64,000 nt of DNA from Sphingomonas xanthus (lineage in GTDB: Bacteria; Pseudomonadota; Alphaproteobacteria; Sphingomonadales; Sphingomonadaceae), in contig NZ_CP041659.1 in the NCBI RefSeq assembly GCF_007998985.1, forward strand, positions 1,858,001 through 1,922,000, given 5' to 3'. Below are positions 26,477-35,298 of this stretch, piece by piece. A program made the translations under genes and the position numbers. Under the pieces are notes generated by a model. The model had not been told where the DNA came from and searched no databases. It worked only from the letters and a program-made list of their open reading frames with translations. Each line of letters opens with the position of its first letter. Within the stretch, counting starts at the first letter, position 1.

Positions 26477-27469
26477 TTATTGCTTGAACAGGTTGTCGCT
26501 GATCGAACAGGCGGCCGGCCCGAGGATGACGATGAAAAGGGTCGGCAGGATGAACAGGATCAGCGGCACGGTCATGATCGCGGGCAGGCGAGCCGCCTTT
26601 TCCTCGGCGCGCATCATGCGCTCGTTCCGGAATTCGGCCGACAGGACGCGCAGCGCCGAGGCGAGCGGCGTGCCATATTTTTCGGTCTGGATCATGGTCG
26701 TGACCACGCCGCGGATGGCCTCGAGGTCGATCCGGGTGGCGAGGTTTTCAAAGGCCTGGCGGCGCTCGGCAAGGAAGCCCAGCTCGATCGCCGTAAGGCC
26801 GAATTCATCGCCCAGTTCGGGATAGGCCTTGCCCAATTCCTTGGCGACGCGGTTGAAGGCGGCGTCGACGGTAAGGCCAGCTTCGGCGCAGATCACCAGC
26901 AGGTCGAGCGCGTCGGGCAGGCCCTTGCGGACCGCGTCGCTGCGCTTCTTGACCTTGTTGGACAGCCACAGGTCAGGGGCCTTGTAGCTGCCGACCAGGG
27001 TGCCGGCGACGGTCGCATATTTCTTGAACCACGACCAATCGGGGAAATAGTCGATGCCATAGATCAGCCCGATCGCGCCGATCCCGAGAAAAACCGGAAG
27101 GACGAAGCGGGCAAAGATGATGAAGAATGCCAGGTCCTTGTTGCGGATGCCGGCCTGCATCAGGCGGACCTGGGTCTTTTTGATCTGGTCGTCCTGCAGC
27201 ATCTTGAAGCTGCTGAGGATGCCGCGCACGCGGTCCGCGGCGACATTCTTGTTGGTCAGTTTCTTGCGCTTGTTGGTCGAGGCAACGATGCCAGCCTTCA
27301 ACTGCTCGCGCCGTTCGTTGAGCGCCTTCACTCGGCGCGCCATGGGGTCCTTGACCGTCGTCGCGGCGTAGATGGCGACCATCACCGCCAGGGTCGCCAC
27401 CGCGCTGAGCACGGTTGCAACCCACATGACGTCGACGCCGAGGAGAGTAGGTCCGCTGGGAGGTGCCAT
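26477..27469 (-). CDS. tadC: Tad pilus/type II secretion F-family membrane protein TadC
   Basis: 330 aa. Inner-membrane platform protein of the Tad (Flp) pilus or type IVc secretion system. N- and C-terminal hydrophobic helices flank a cytosolic T2SSF domain with the typical block Pro-Asp-Ala-Leu-Asp-Leu-Leu-Val-Ile-Cys-Ala-Glu-Ala-Gly-Leu-Thr near the middle, and Leu-Arg-Val-Leu-Ser-Ala-Glu-Phe-Arg near residue 270. Last gene of the locus, 12 bp behind tadB. No TPR gene (tadD) or minor pilin genes follow. Confidence 0.93.
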   Translation of the reverse strand: MAPPSGPTLLGVDVMWVATVLSAVATLAVMVAIYAATTVKDPMARRVKALNERREQLKAGIVASTNKRKKLTNKNVAADRVRGILSSFKMLQDDQIKKTQVRLMQAGIRNKDLAFFIIFARFVLPVFLGIGAIGLIYGIDYFPDWSWFKKYATVAGTLVGSYKAPDLWLSNKVKKRSDAVRKGLPDALDLLVICAEAGLTVDAAFNRVAKELGKAYPELGDEFGLTAIELGFLAERRQAFENLATRIDLEAIRGVVTTMIQTEKYGTPLASALRVLSAEFRNERMMRAEEKAARLPAIMTVPLILFILPTLFIVILGPAACSISDNLFKQ

Positions 27470-27481
27470 CGTCGATTCCGC

Positions 27482-28456
27482 CTAGATTTCGAAGTTGACC
27501 ATTTTGGCCATGATAAAAACGCCGATGCCCATCCAGCACAGGCCGCCCAGTCCGGCGATGATCAGCCGCTCGTCGACGAAGAAGCCGCTCATGTAGGCCG
27601 GGTTGACCATCCACACGAGCGAGAACACCACGAACGGGAGCGAACCCACGATGTAGGCCGAGGCCTTGGATTCGGAACTCATCGCCTTGATCTTGAGCTT
27701 CATCTGGGATCGCTTGCGCAACACGTCAGCAAGGTTTGACAGCGTTTCGGCAAGGTTGCCGCCGGTTTCCCGCTGGATCGCCAAGGTGATGACGAAGAAC
27801 TGGAATTCGGGCGTGCCGAGGCGGTCCGACGTTTCCTGAAGCGCGGCCTCCATCGTCCGGCCGATTTTCATGCGGTCGGAGACAGCCCGAAATTCCAGTC
27901 CGACCGGGCCGGCGATTTCGCTGGCGACGATGCCCAGGGTCTCCGTGATCGGAAGGCCCGAGCGCAGGCCCCGGACCATCAGTTCGATGGCGTCCGGGAA
28001 GTTTGCGGTGAACTTGGCGATGCGCCGCTTGATCAGGAAGCCGATCACGAAGTGCGGGACCGCGGTCCCGATGAACAGGCCGGCAAAGAAGGCGAGCAGA
28101 AAGGGCGCGCCCTTGATCATCAGCAGGGCCGCGACGAACGCGGCCAAGCCCAGCGACGAGGTCAGATATTTCACGAGCGAGATCGACTTGCCGGTCTGCT
28201 CGAGCCGCTTGCGCATGAGCGCCGGGCGAGGGATCAGCGTCGATGCCCAGCTGTCCATCCGGCTTGCGCGCGCGGCCATCAGTTTGCGGATCTGCGCCTG
28301 GGCGTTAGCAGCCAGGACGCCGCCTTCGGCGTGGCGCTCCTTGACCAGCTCCATCCGCCGCTTGGCCGACTTCGCCGGATTTGGCCCGCCCAGCGCCTTG
28401 CCGCCCATCAGCAAGACCCCGAGGACGCCGACCGCAATGATGATGATATACAACAT
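27482..28456 (-). CDS. tadB: Tad pilus/type II secretion F-family membrane protein TadB
   Basis: 324 aa from ATG 28456 (the frame extends to 28516 without a better start). Partner of TadC in the inner-membrane platform. The T2SSF domain shows Pro-Asp-Ala-Ile-Glu-Leu-Met-Val-Arg-Gly-Leu-Arg-Ser-Gly-Leu-Pro and Thr-Gly-Gly-Asn-Leu-Ala-Glu-Thr-Leu. Three or more helices lie around the domain. In most Tad loci the gene before tadB is the cpaF ATPase. Here it is cpaE directly, with only 67 bp in between. Confidence 0.93.
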   Translation of the reverse strand: MLYIIIIAVGVLGVLLMGGKALGGPNPAKSAKRRMELVKERHAEGGVLAANAQAQIRKLMAARASRMDSWASTLIPRPALMRKRLEQTGKSISLVKYLTSSLGLAAFVAALLMIKGAPFLLAFFAGLFIGTAVPHFVIGFLIKRRIAKFTANFPDAIELMVRGLRSGLPITETLGIVASEIAGPVGLEFRAVSDRMKIGRTMEAALQETSDRLGTPEFQFFVITLAIQRETGGNLAETLSNLADVLRKRSQMKLKIKAMSSESKASAYIVGSLPFVVFSLVWMVNPAYMSGFFVDERLIIAGLGGLCWMGIGVFIMAKMVNFEI

Positions 28457-28523
28457 GATCCGTCCGTTCGTCCTGATGGTTGACCGGGGGAGGCGGGCAC
28501 TCCCGTCCCCCGGCAACCCTAAG

Positions 28524-29789
28524 TTACGCGGCCTTGGCTTTCGGCTTGGCCAGCATTGACTTCAGATTGTCGACCAGCGTCTTCCCGCCGGAAGACTTGG
28601 TTTCAGCGGTCGCGCCTTCTTCGCTGGCATGGCTCAGGACCATGTTCGACAGCTGGGTGTAGGGCGCGGCCATCTTGCCTGTGGCGATCTCCGCCATCGG
28701 CTTCCCGAGCTTCGCCGCCTGCGCTGCGACCTTGCGGTCTTCAGGGAAGACGATGTCGACACTTCGTTCGATTGACTGTTCGAAATCCTTCTTGGTGATT
28801 TCCAGTGCTCCGCCGGTCGAGACGCGGTTGGCCGCGACGATGACCTTGGTTTGCGGGGCATTGGATTTCAGCCAGGCGAGGACTCGAATGGTATCGCGCG
28901 TCGCCGCCAGCGTCAGTTCGCTGACGATCACCGCGACATGGGCGTCATGCACCATGTGCGGATATTGGATCAGCATCTGCCGTGGCAGGTCGAGAACGGT
29001 CGATTCGAAGGCGTTCTTCATTTCTTCCTGAAGCTGGAAGAAGGCCGTGCCGTCGGTGATCAGCGGCTGGTGGAGCGGAGCCTCGGCCGACAGGACCGAG
29101 AGCCGCTCGTTGGCGCGGATCATTGCCCGTTCGATGAACAGGCCGTCGATCCGGCTCGGGTTCTCGATCGCGTCGGTAAGGCCGCGGCCAGGTTCCAGAT
29201 CCAGCGCCAGGGCGCCGGTCCCGAAGTGGACGTCAAGGTCGAGAAGCGCGGTCGAGCGGTTGGCCTTTTCGCCGAGCAGCCAAGCCAGGCTGGTAGCGAT
29301 GGTCGAAGCTCCGACGCCGCCGCGAACGCCGATAACGGCAGTCATGACATGCGGCTTGTCCGCCTGCGCTTCGCCGCGCGGCCCCGACAGGATGGCCTGG
29401 GCATGGGCGAAGGTGTCGCGCAGTTGGTCGACCGTGAACGGCTTCAGCAGATAATCATGGATGCCGCTGGCGACGAGGTCACGGTAAAGCCGGACATCGT
29501 TGACCTGGCCCGCAGCGATCACCACCGTCCCGGGTTCGCAAACCTCGGCTAGCGCGTTGATATCGTTGAGGGGGTCGGCCGATTCCGAAAGGTCGACGAA
29601 CAGGATCGTCGGGCTTGCCGAAACCGATAGCGACTGGACCGCGTTGCGCAGGCCGCCTTTATTGACCTTCTCGGGCGACCAGCCATGCTCGACCGCAACC
29701 GGACGCAGCATGTCGGCCGTGGCCTCGTCACAGACGAAGGCGGTGAAGGGGTCTCGCAGACCTGCTCGTGCCTGGAACGGAGCGTTCAT
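28524..29789 (-). CDS. cpaE: Pilus assembly/localisation protein CpaE (TadZ)
   Basis: 421 aa. N-terminal receiver-like domain (about 12-125), then a ParA/MinD-type ATPase domain starting with the deviant Walker A loop GVRGGVGAST at 154-163 and Leu-Leu-Asp-Leu-Asp-Val-His-Phe-Gly-Thr after it. CpaE/TadZ places the Tad machine at a cell pole in studied alphaproteobacteria. ATG at 29789 overlaps the cpaD stop (TGATG); a GTG one codon earlier is possible. It is the only nucleotide-binding protein in this locus and cannot replace the CpaF secretion ATPase. Confidence 0.93.
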   Translation of the reverse strand: MNAPFQARAGLRDPFTAFVCDEATADMLRPVAVEHGWSPEKVNKGGLRNAVQSLSVSASPTILFVDLSESADPLNDINALAEVCEPGTVVIAAGQVNDVRLYRDLVASGIHDYLLKPFTVDQLRDTFAHAQAILSGPRGEAQADKPHVMTAVIGVRGGVGASTIATSLAWLLGEKANRSTALLDLDVHFGTGALALDLEPGRGLTDAIENPSRIDGLFIERAMIRANERLSVLSAEAPLHQPLITDGTAFFQLQEEMKNAFESTVLDLPRQMLIQYPHMVHDAHVAVIVSELTLAATRDTIRVLAWLKSNAPQTKVIVAANRVSTGGALEITKKDFEQSIERSVDIVFPEDRKVAAQAAKLGKPMAEIATGKMAAPYTQLSNMVLSHASEEGATAETKSSGGKTLVDNLKSMLAKPKAKAA

Positions 29790-30424
29790 CACTGGCCATC
29801 CTTCTTGGTGTTGACTTCCTGCAGGCCCTTCGTCCCGGTCGGCGGAGCCGCACGGTAGGAACGGACGGCCTTGCTTGCAGTCTGGGCATCACCGACGACG
29901 CTGCCTTCGCGCCCGTGGACCAAGTCCTCGGGATTGGCGACCATCGCGGCGAGGTTGCTGTTCACACCGCAACCGAAGTTGGACATGGTGGCATTGTCGA
30001 AATTGGGGTTCGACGGGACCGACCAGTTAGGGCAGTTGGGCACATGGGCGCGGGTGCGGCTGACCACCACCCGGACCGATCCTGGAGGAACGGCGGACGC
30101 GGTGACCGGTGCACCGTCGCTGACCATCATGCCGTAATTGCCGGCAAGCCGGGCGACATCGCCGCGGGCGCCATAGGCATAGGCGCCATCGACATAAATC
30201 GAGTCGCCATAGCCAAGGTTGAGCGACTGGAACCAACCGTCGAGGCGGGCGGCCTCAGACGGCGCCAGCGACCCGTCGGGCGCGGCCGCGTCAAACACGA
30301 ACTGGGTTCGCGCAACCACGGGGACATTCACCGAGGAAACGCCGCGAGGGGCCGCTTCCGGGGCATGCTGGCTGCAGCCGGCAAGCGCGGCGGCGAGGGC
30401 CAGGAGAGCGAAATGACAGCGCAT
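29789..30424 (-). CDS. cpaD: Tad pilus assembly lipoprotein CpaD
   Basis: 211 aa. A lipobox (Ala-Leu-Ala-Gly-Cys, about residue 17) marks an outer-membrane lipoprotein, as known for CpaD, which assists the CpaC secretin. The family segment Val-Val-Val-Ser-Arg-Thr-Arg-Ala-His-Val-Pro-Asn-Cys-Pro-Asn-Trp near residue 125 and Phe-Gly-Cys-Gly-Val-Asn-Ser-Asn-Leu-Ala-Ala-Met-Val-Ala-Asn-Pro-Glu-Asp-Leu are diagnostic. ATG at 30424 is chosen so that the signal peptide is N-terminal. Confidence 0.92.
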   Translation of the reverse strand: MRCHFALLALAAALAGCSQHAPEAAPRGVSSVNVPVVARTQFVFDAAAPDGSLAPSEAARLDGWFQSLNLGYGDSIYVDGAYAYGARGDVARLAGNYGMMVSDGAPVTASAVPPGSVRVVVSRTRAHVPNCPNWSVPSNPNFDNATMSNFGCGVNSNLAAMVANPEDLVHGREGSVVGDAQTASKAVRSYRAAPPTGTKGLQEVNTKKDGQ

Positions 30425-30453
30425 CGTCTGTTCCTTCCTTTGCGCGGAGCCGG

Positions 30454-31935
30454 TCACAGCTTGAAGCCGGGGCTGGCGGTTGCGGAGCTTCCCGCGGCAG
30501 CGCCGCTGAGCGCCGGAGCGGGAGAGGCCGGGACCGGACGCGGGCTCGTGCCCATGTAGGTCTGGCCCTCAAGCACCATGTCGCCCATCGTCGGGGCACG
30601 GTAGCCGTCGGTCGGCAGCGCCATTTGGCCCGAGATCGGGCGCACCAGGTACGGCGTGACGACGATCACCAATTCGGTCTCGGCCCGCTTGTAGCTGGTC
30701 GACCGGAACAGGGCGCCGAGGATGGGGATGTCCCCCAGGAATGGTGCCTTGCTGATGTCATTGGTGTTGGTGTTGCGCAGCAAGCCGGCAATCATGAACG
30801 ATTGGCCCGAGCCAAGCTCGACCGTCGTTTCGGCGCGGCGCGTGGTTAGTGCTGGGACAAGGACGTCGCCGAACTTGACCGAGCCTTCGTTGCTGAGTTC
30901 GCTGACTTCCGGCCGGACACGCATCGAGATGCGGCCGTCAGCCAGGACGATCGGCGTGAAGGCCAGGCCGACGCCATACTGCTTGTATTCGATCGTCACC
31001 GAGCCGAGGCCCTGCGACACCGGGATCGGGAATTCGCCACCGGCGAGGAAGCTGGCGGTTTCACCGGACAGTGCGGTCAAGTTCGGTTCGGCGAGGATGC
31101 TGACCAGGCCGTCCTTGGCAGCAAGATCGAGCGCGCTGGCAATATCGAGGCCGAACAGCTTCCCGGCAGCGCCGAGCGTGGTACCGCCGGTCACCAGCGG
31201 GTTGACACCGAAGCCGCCACCGACGCTGGTGACCGAGCCGCGAGTGCCCTGACCGATGCCGAACTGGAAGCCACTGGTGGTGTCCGCCGAGAAGAGGTTC
31301 ACGCCAACCTGCTTCAGGTAGCTGCGGTTCACTTCCGCGATCCGCACGCGCAGGTTAACCTGCAGCGGCGTCGCGGTGCGCAGCCGGTTGACCGGAACGA
31401 TCTTCAGCATCGCGCCGGGCTGCGAAGTATCGACTCCCGGGTTAAGCGCGGAGCGGACCAGCGCTTCGGCCTGCGCCGCATCCTCGGGGGAGGCGACGGT
31501 GCCGTTGATGACCGCCATTTGACCGACCGTGGTTACCGTGATGTTCGATTCCGGCATGGCCGCCCGAAGCATCTGGTTGACCGAGGTGATATTCTGGCTG
31601 ACGCGGATATTGGTCGCGTAGACCACCGACCCGTTCGCGGACGTCGCGATGACCGTGGCCTCGCCGGCGTCCTTGCCGAACAGGTTGATCTGCCGCGGGT
31701 TCGTCACATGGACGTCGGCCACGTTCGGGTTAGAGGTCCAGACGTCGCTGACGCTGGCTGGCAGCGACACCATCTGGCCTTCGCCGACCGAAAGCAGCAC
31801 CTGCCCGCTGGGCTTGAAGGTACCGGCCGGACGAGCCAGCGCGGGGGAAGCGACGGCGATGTTGCCGAGGCCCAGGGCCAGCGCGGCCAGGGCAGTGCCC
31901 AGCTTGGCACGGCGGCGGATGTTGGTGCTGGTCAT
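30454..31935 (-). CDS. cpaC: Tad pilus secretin CpaC (RcpA)
   Basis: 493 aa. Outer-membrane secretin forming the pilus channel. Signal peptide to about residue 34. The N-terminal secretin domain includes Gly-Gln-Val-Leu-Leu-Ser-Val-Gly-Glu-Gly-Gln and a BON-like segment. The secretin core is recognisable by Val-Asn-Leu-Arg-Val-Arg-Ile-Ala-Glu-Val-Asn-Arg and by Phe-Leu-Ala-Gly-Gly-Glu-Phe-Pro-Ile-Pro-Val near residue 335. The C-terminal 50 residues are Pro/Ala-rich. The frame is open upstream into cpaB; ATG at 31935, directly after the cpaB stop, is the functional start. Confidence 0.94.
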   Translation of the reverse strand: MTSTNIRRRAKLGTALAALALGLGNIAVASPALARPAGTFKPSGQVLLSVGEGQMVSLPASVSDVWTSNPNVADVHVTNPRQINLFGKDAGEATVIATSANGSVVYATNIRVSQNITSVNQMLRAAMPESNITVTTVGQMAVINGTVASPEDAAQAEALVRSALNPGVDTSQPGAMLKIVPVNRLRTATPLQVNLRVRIAEVNRSYLKQVGVNLFSADTTSGFQFGIGQGTRGSVTSVGGGFGVNPLVTGGTTLGAAGKLFGLDIASALDLAAKDGLVSILAEPNLTALSGETASFLAGGEFPIPVSQGLGSVTIEYKQYGVGLAFTPIVLADGRISMRVRPEVSELSNEGSVKFGDVLVPALTTRRAETTVELGSGQSFMIAGLLRNTNTNDISKAPFLGDIPILGALFRSTSYKRAETELVIVVTPYLVRPISGQMALPTDGYRAPTMGDMVLEGQTYMGTSPRPVPASPAPALSGAAAGSSATASPGFKL

Positions 31936-31936
31936 C

Positions 31937-32950
31937 TTAGCGAGCTCCCACGGGAACGACGGTGACAGTGTTGCCGCGGGCGACGCGGACGGTCGGACCG
32001 GCCGGGACCCCCGGCGAGCCCGTACCGGCGGCAGCCGGGGCTGCAGGCGCGTCCGAACCAACCTTGGCGGGGATGCTGCGGCGCTGGAAGCGCGACACAT
32101 CACCACCTGTCACGAATGTCGTATTGTTGTCGGCCGGGCGGTTGGCGACAGCGAGCAGCATTTGCCGCTCCTGTGCCGCGCTGACACCTGCCGGGACTCT
32201 GACCTCACCCGAAGCGACAGCGCGCTCGAGCTCAGCCGCATTGTCGGCGATCGAGCGAAGGGCGAGGCTCAGCTTACCCATCGACTGCGACACGGCGATC
32301 TTTTCGGCAATCCGCGGGGTCGCTTCAAGCGTGACCGTGTCGGCCTTGGTGGCCTCGATCTTGCCGTCTTCGGTCTTGCCGTCGATCTTCTGGTCGATGG
32401 CGAGAACGCGAATGTTGCGGACGACGGTTTCAGAAACCTTGAGCGGCGGACCTTCCCCGCCCCCGACAATGTCCTGGGTCAGAACAAGATCGACCCGGTC
32501 ACCCGGAAAGACGAAGCCGCCCACGCCCGAGGTTTCCTTGTCGAGGGGGATGGTGACCGCACGCATGCCCGGGCCAAGCGCAGCAGCAAGGAAGCCGCGG
32601 TCGCCAGGTCCGACGAGCGCGCCGCGAGTAAGCGGCTGACCGGCGGTAACCGGATTGCGTACCACGGTTCCGATCAGCTTTTGCATATCGGCGTCGGCCG
32701 AGCCTTCGGTGTAGTAGGCGTTCTGCACCAATTCCTTGGGCCAGGCCTGGAAGGCAAGGCTTTCGGCATCGATGATGGTGCCAACCGGAAGAGCCTTTCG
32801 CGCAACCAGGACTTTCGGTCCCAGCGGCACGACAGGTGCGGCATTGGCCTGTTCGGCCCCCGCTCCGGTGAACATGTTTTTGGCCATAACCGCGGTAACC
32901 ACCGCAATGACCAGCGCTCCGATGAGCAGCGCAACTTTCTTCACGTCCAT
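31937..32950 (-). CDS. cpaB: Tad pilus assembly protein CpaB (RcpC)
   Basis: 337 aa. An N-terminal membrane anchor (about 5-25) is followed by a SAF/AFP-like domain (Val-Leu-Val-Ala-Arg-Lys-Ala-Leu-Pro-Val-Gly-Thr-Ile-Ile near residue 50) and the segment Phe-Pro-Gly-Asp-Arg-Val-Asp-Leu-Val-Leu-Thr that marks the family. The C-terminus is a Pro/Ala/Gly linker. ATG at 32950 has GGGGAGG ten bases upstream; an extension to 32983 is not needed. Its stop is one base from the cpaC start. Confidence 0.93.
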   Translation of the reverse strand: MDVKKVALLIGALVIAVVTAVMAKNMFTGAGAEQANAAPVVPLGPKVLVARKALPVGTIIDAESLAFQAWPKELVQNAYYTEGSADADMQKLIGTVVRNPVTAGQPLTRGALVGPGDRGFLAAALGPGMRAVTIPLDKETSGVGGFVFPGDRVDLVLTQDIVGGGEGPPLKVSETVVRNIRVLAIDQKIDGKTEDGKIEATKADTVTLEATPRIAEKIAVSQSMGKLSLALRSIADNAAELERAVASGEVRVPAGVSAAQERQMLLAVANRPADNNTTFVTGGDVSRFQRRSIPAKVGSDAPAAPAAAGTGSPGVPAGPTVRVARGNTVTVVPVGAR

Positions 32951-32996
32951 GGCGAACACGCCTCCCCTAAAGGGTCCCCTCAATGATCACTGACCA

Positions 32997-33470
32997 TCAG
33001 GCAAAATGGTTAAGAAAGCGTTGGGCGAGTAACCATGCTGCGCCCAACGCGATGGCGACGCCGTACGGAACCTCCGGACGGCCGGTTTTCCGGCGCGCGC
33101 GGTGCACCCCGACGACGATAAGAGTCAGCGCTCCGCCGACGATCGACATGATGATGATCAGCATCAAAACTTCGATCGGAGCGAACCACAGGGCGAGGGC
33201 GCCGGCGAGCTTGACGTCGCCTCCGCCCATCGCGCCGATGTAAAATGCGCCTGCGAATAGCAGGAATACGGCGATCGCCACGGCGACACGGATCGCCGCG
33301 TCGGGCCAGATCGGCAGGCCGACTGCCCACCAGCTCAACGGCGCCATCAGCGCGATGGCGGCGTTGAGGCGGTCAGAGATGGTGTAGGTCCGAACGTCCT
33401 GGATCGCGATCCAGAGGAGCATCGCGGCCAGAAGGCCATACAGGACAAGGGTGAATCCGCTGTTCATCAT
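32997..33470 (-). CDS. cpaA: Prepilin peptidase CpaA (A24A family)
   Basis: 157 aa, six hydrophobic helices, no N-methyltransferase domain, as usual for CpaA. The two aspartates of the TFPP/A24 active site are Asp25 (in Ile-Gln-Asp-Val-Arg) and Asp85 (in Gly-Gly-Gly-Asp-Val-Lys), so the peptidase should be active. It would process the leader of a Flp pilin, but no pilin gene is visible next to it. First gene of the locus, divergent from the FAD oxidoreductase with 48 bp between starts, which must hold the locus promoter. Confidence 0.93.
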   Translation of the reverse strand: MMNSGFTLVLYGLLAAMLLWIAIQDVRTYTISDRLNAAIALMAPLSWWAVGLPIWPDAAIRVAVAIAVFLLFAGAFYIGAMGGGDVKLAGALALWFAPIEVLMLIIIMSIVGGALTLIVVGVHRARRKTGRPEVPYGVAIALGAAWLLAQRFLNHFA

Positions 33471-33518
33471 GCGCCACCCCTAGACGGCGCGCCTTTCCAA
33501 ACCGTAACCAACGCGACG

Positions 33519-34622
33519 ATGGAGCGCGTCGATGTCCTGATTGTCGGTGGCGGGATCGCCGGAGCCAGCCTCGGCGCGAGGCTCGCGGCGGACATGCGCG
33601 TCCTGATCATCGAGGCGGAGGAGCAATGCGGCCGCCATGCCACTGGGCGCTCCGCCGCATTCTGGCAGGCAAGCCTTGGCGGCGACAGCGCCGAGCGGCG
33701 ATTGAGCCTGGCTTCCCGGCCGATGTTCGAAGCTGGCTGGCCGGGCAGTACGGTTCCGCTGCTCCGGCCGCGCGGCGCGCTGCACCTGACCGGGCCATGC
33801 GGCGAAGAGTTCGAGGAGGCCGGCTCCCTCGCCGGAAGCGACCTGCCGATCCGGGTCGAGCGCGCCGAACTCGACGCGCTGGTCCCGGGCCTTCGCGCGC
33901 AATGGACCGGGGCCTGGTACGAGGCGAGCTGCGCCGACATCGAAGTGGCGGCGTTCCACCAGGCGTGCCTGGCCACGGTCCGGCAAAAAGGTGGCGCGGT
34001 GCGGACCGACTCCGCTTTATTGTCGGCCCGACGCGGCGCCGCGCAGTGGATTGTCGAAACCAGCGCCGGAGCGATCGAAGCCGGCGTGTTGGTCGACGCG
34101 GCGGGCGCCTGGGGCGACCAGGTGGCGGAGCGGGCCGGTGTCAAACCGGTCGGCCTGCAGGCGATGCGGCGAACCGTTGCGCAGCTGCGCATCGGCCGCA
34201 CAGGACTTCGCGACTTGCCGTTCGTCACTGACAGCCACCAAAGCTTCTATTTCAAGGGCGAGACAGACAATAGCGTCTGGGTTTGCCCGCTCGACGAGAC
34301 ACCGGTCGAGCCGTGCGACACTGCCGCCGAGGAGTTGGACGTGGCCATCGCCATCGACCGGTTTGAGAAGGCGGTCGACTGGCCGGTGGAGGCGGTCGAG
34401 CATAAATGGGCGGGCCTCAGGACCTTTGCCCCAGACCGGAAGATGAAGTTCGGTTTCGATCCTGAGGTCGAGGGATTTTTCTGGTGCGTCGGGCAGGGCG
34501 GCATGGGAATCCAGACTGCGCCTGCGGCGTCGCTACTGTGCGCCAATCTCATCCGCAGCGCAGCCCCGTCGGCCGCACTTGCCGACATCAGCGCGACCGA
34601 TTTCGTGGTCGGCAATCGCTGA
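33519..34622 (+). CDS. FAD-dependent oxidoreductase (DAO/glycine oxidase-like)
   Basis: 367 aa. The N-terminal Rossmann FAD motif is Val-Leu-Ile-Val-Gly-Gly-Gly-Ile-Ala-Gly-Ala-Ser, with the acidic Glu of strand two after Val-Leu-Ile-Ile-Glu. Gly-Arg-His-Ala-Thr-Gly-Arg-Ser-Ala-Ala and the C-terminal Gly-Gln-Gly-Gly-Met-Gly-Ile-Gln also fit the D-amino-acid-dehydrogenase/oxidase fold. The substrate is unknown. Divergent from the Tad locus, single gene, no amino-acid racemase or transporter next to it. Confidence 0.88.
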   Translation: MERVDVLIVGGGIAGASLGARLAADMRVLIIEAEEQCGRHATGRSAAFWQASLGGDSAERRLSLASRPMFEAGWPGSTVPLLRPRGALHLTGPCGEEFEEAGSLAGSDLPIRVERAELDALVPGLRAQWTGAWYEASCADIEVAAFHQACLATVRQKGGAVRTDSALLSARRGAAQWIVETSAGAIEAGVLVDAAGAWGDQVAERAGVKPVGLQAMRRTVAQLRIGRTGLRDLPFVTDSHQSFYFKGETDNSVWVCPLDETPVEPCDTAAEELDVAIAIDRFEKAVDWPVEAVEHKWAGLRTFAPDRKMKFGFDPEVEGFFWCVGQGGMGIQTAPAASLLCANLIRSAAPSAALADISATDFVVGNR

Positions 34623-34648
34623 CATCGCGCCGTCAGGCGCAACCCGAT

Positions 34649-34691
34649 GTTGTTAAATATTCTTAAAAAACCTTGTCATTAATCAAAAATA
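34649..34691. promoter_or_regulatory. AT-rich patch upstream of a secreted-protein gene
   Basis: About 43 bases with few G or C (TTGTTAAATATT, then TTAAAAAA, then ATTAATCAAAAATAA), against a strongly GC-rich background. It resembles an UP-element or nucleoid-protein site, about 100 bases before the start of the unknown secreted protein. No single -35/-10 pair is convincing. The rest of 34623-34793 shows no gene. Confidence 0.4.
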
Positions 34692-34793
34692 AGCGCCAGT
34701 CAGTGCGGGGGGCGATTTTCTGATCCCGAGGAGCTTTGGCCGCCATCGCGGACCACCGGCTAGTGGACGCTCGCCCAAGGAAAGGAACCTCGT

Positions 34794-35252
34794 ATGAAAA
34801 AGCAGTTTCTGGCCATTGGCCTGGCCGTAGCCCTGTCGGCTCCCGCCGCCGCGCAGTTGAAGCCCTACCAAGACTATACCGTCAGCGATTCCGTATCGAC
34901 CGTGACCACCGTCAAGGTAAAGGAGAATATGGTCGAGGACTATCTGCAGGGTATCCGCAACACCTGGGTAGCCAGCAATGAGGTGGCCAAGAAGCTGGGC
35001 CATATGCAAAGCTATAACGTCTATGTCAGCGACATGCCGAACGGAGGCGACTTCAACGTCATGCTGGTCACCACCTTCGCTAATACTAGCGATCTTGGGC
35101 CCAACAAGGCCCGCTATGACGCATTCATGAAGGCTTGGGGGACCGCGAACGAAGCCGCGACAAGAAGCACGACGACCAGCGTCTATCCGAACATCCGGTC
35201 GATCACCGGCGAATATATGATGCGGGAAGTGAGCTTCCTGCCGAAGCGGTAA
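34794..35252 (+). CDS. Secreted protein of unknown function
   Basis: 152 aa. A Sec signal peptide (Met-Lys-Lys-Gln, hydrophobic to about 20, cleavage after Ala-Ala-Ala-Gln) leads to a soluble 130-residue periplasmic chain rich in Thr, Ser and Asn with no cysteine. I do not recognise the family. The region Val-Lys-Glu-Asn-Met-Val-Glu-Asp-Tyr-Leu-Gln-Gly-Ile-Arg could be a helix of a dimeric ferredoxin-like fold, which is only a guess. ATG with AAAGGAACC upstream. It has its own leader and terminator, so it is a monocistronic gene. Confidence 0.78.
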   Translation: MKKQFLAIGLAVALSAPAAAQLKPYQDYTVSDSVSTVTTVKVKENMVEDYLQGIRNTWVASNEVAKKLGHMQSYNVYVSDMPNGGDFNVMLVTTFANTSDLGPNKARYDAFMKAWGTANEAATRSTTTSVYPNIRSITGEYMMREVSFLPKR

Positions 35253-35261
35253 CCAGTTTGC

Positions 35262-35297
35262 GGGGCGAGGCTGACCCTCGCCCCCCGATCTTTGTTT
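35262..35297 (+). terminator. Rho-independent terminator
   Basis: GGGGCGAGG (35262-35270) pairs perfectly with CCTCGCCCC (35276-35284) around a 5-base loop, followed by TTTGTTT. It ends the secreted-protein transcript, between that gene and convergent rnhA. Confidence 0.75.
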
Positions 35298-35298
35298 G

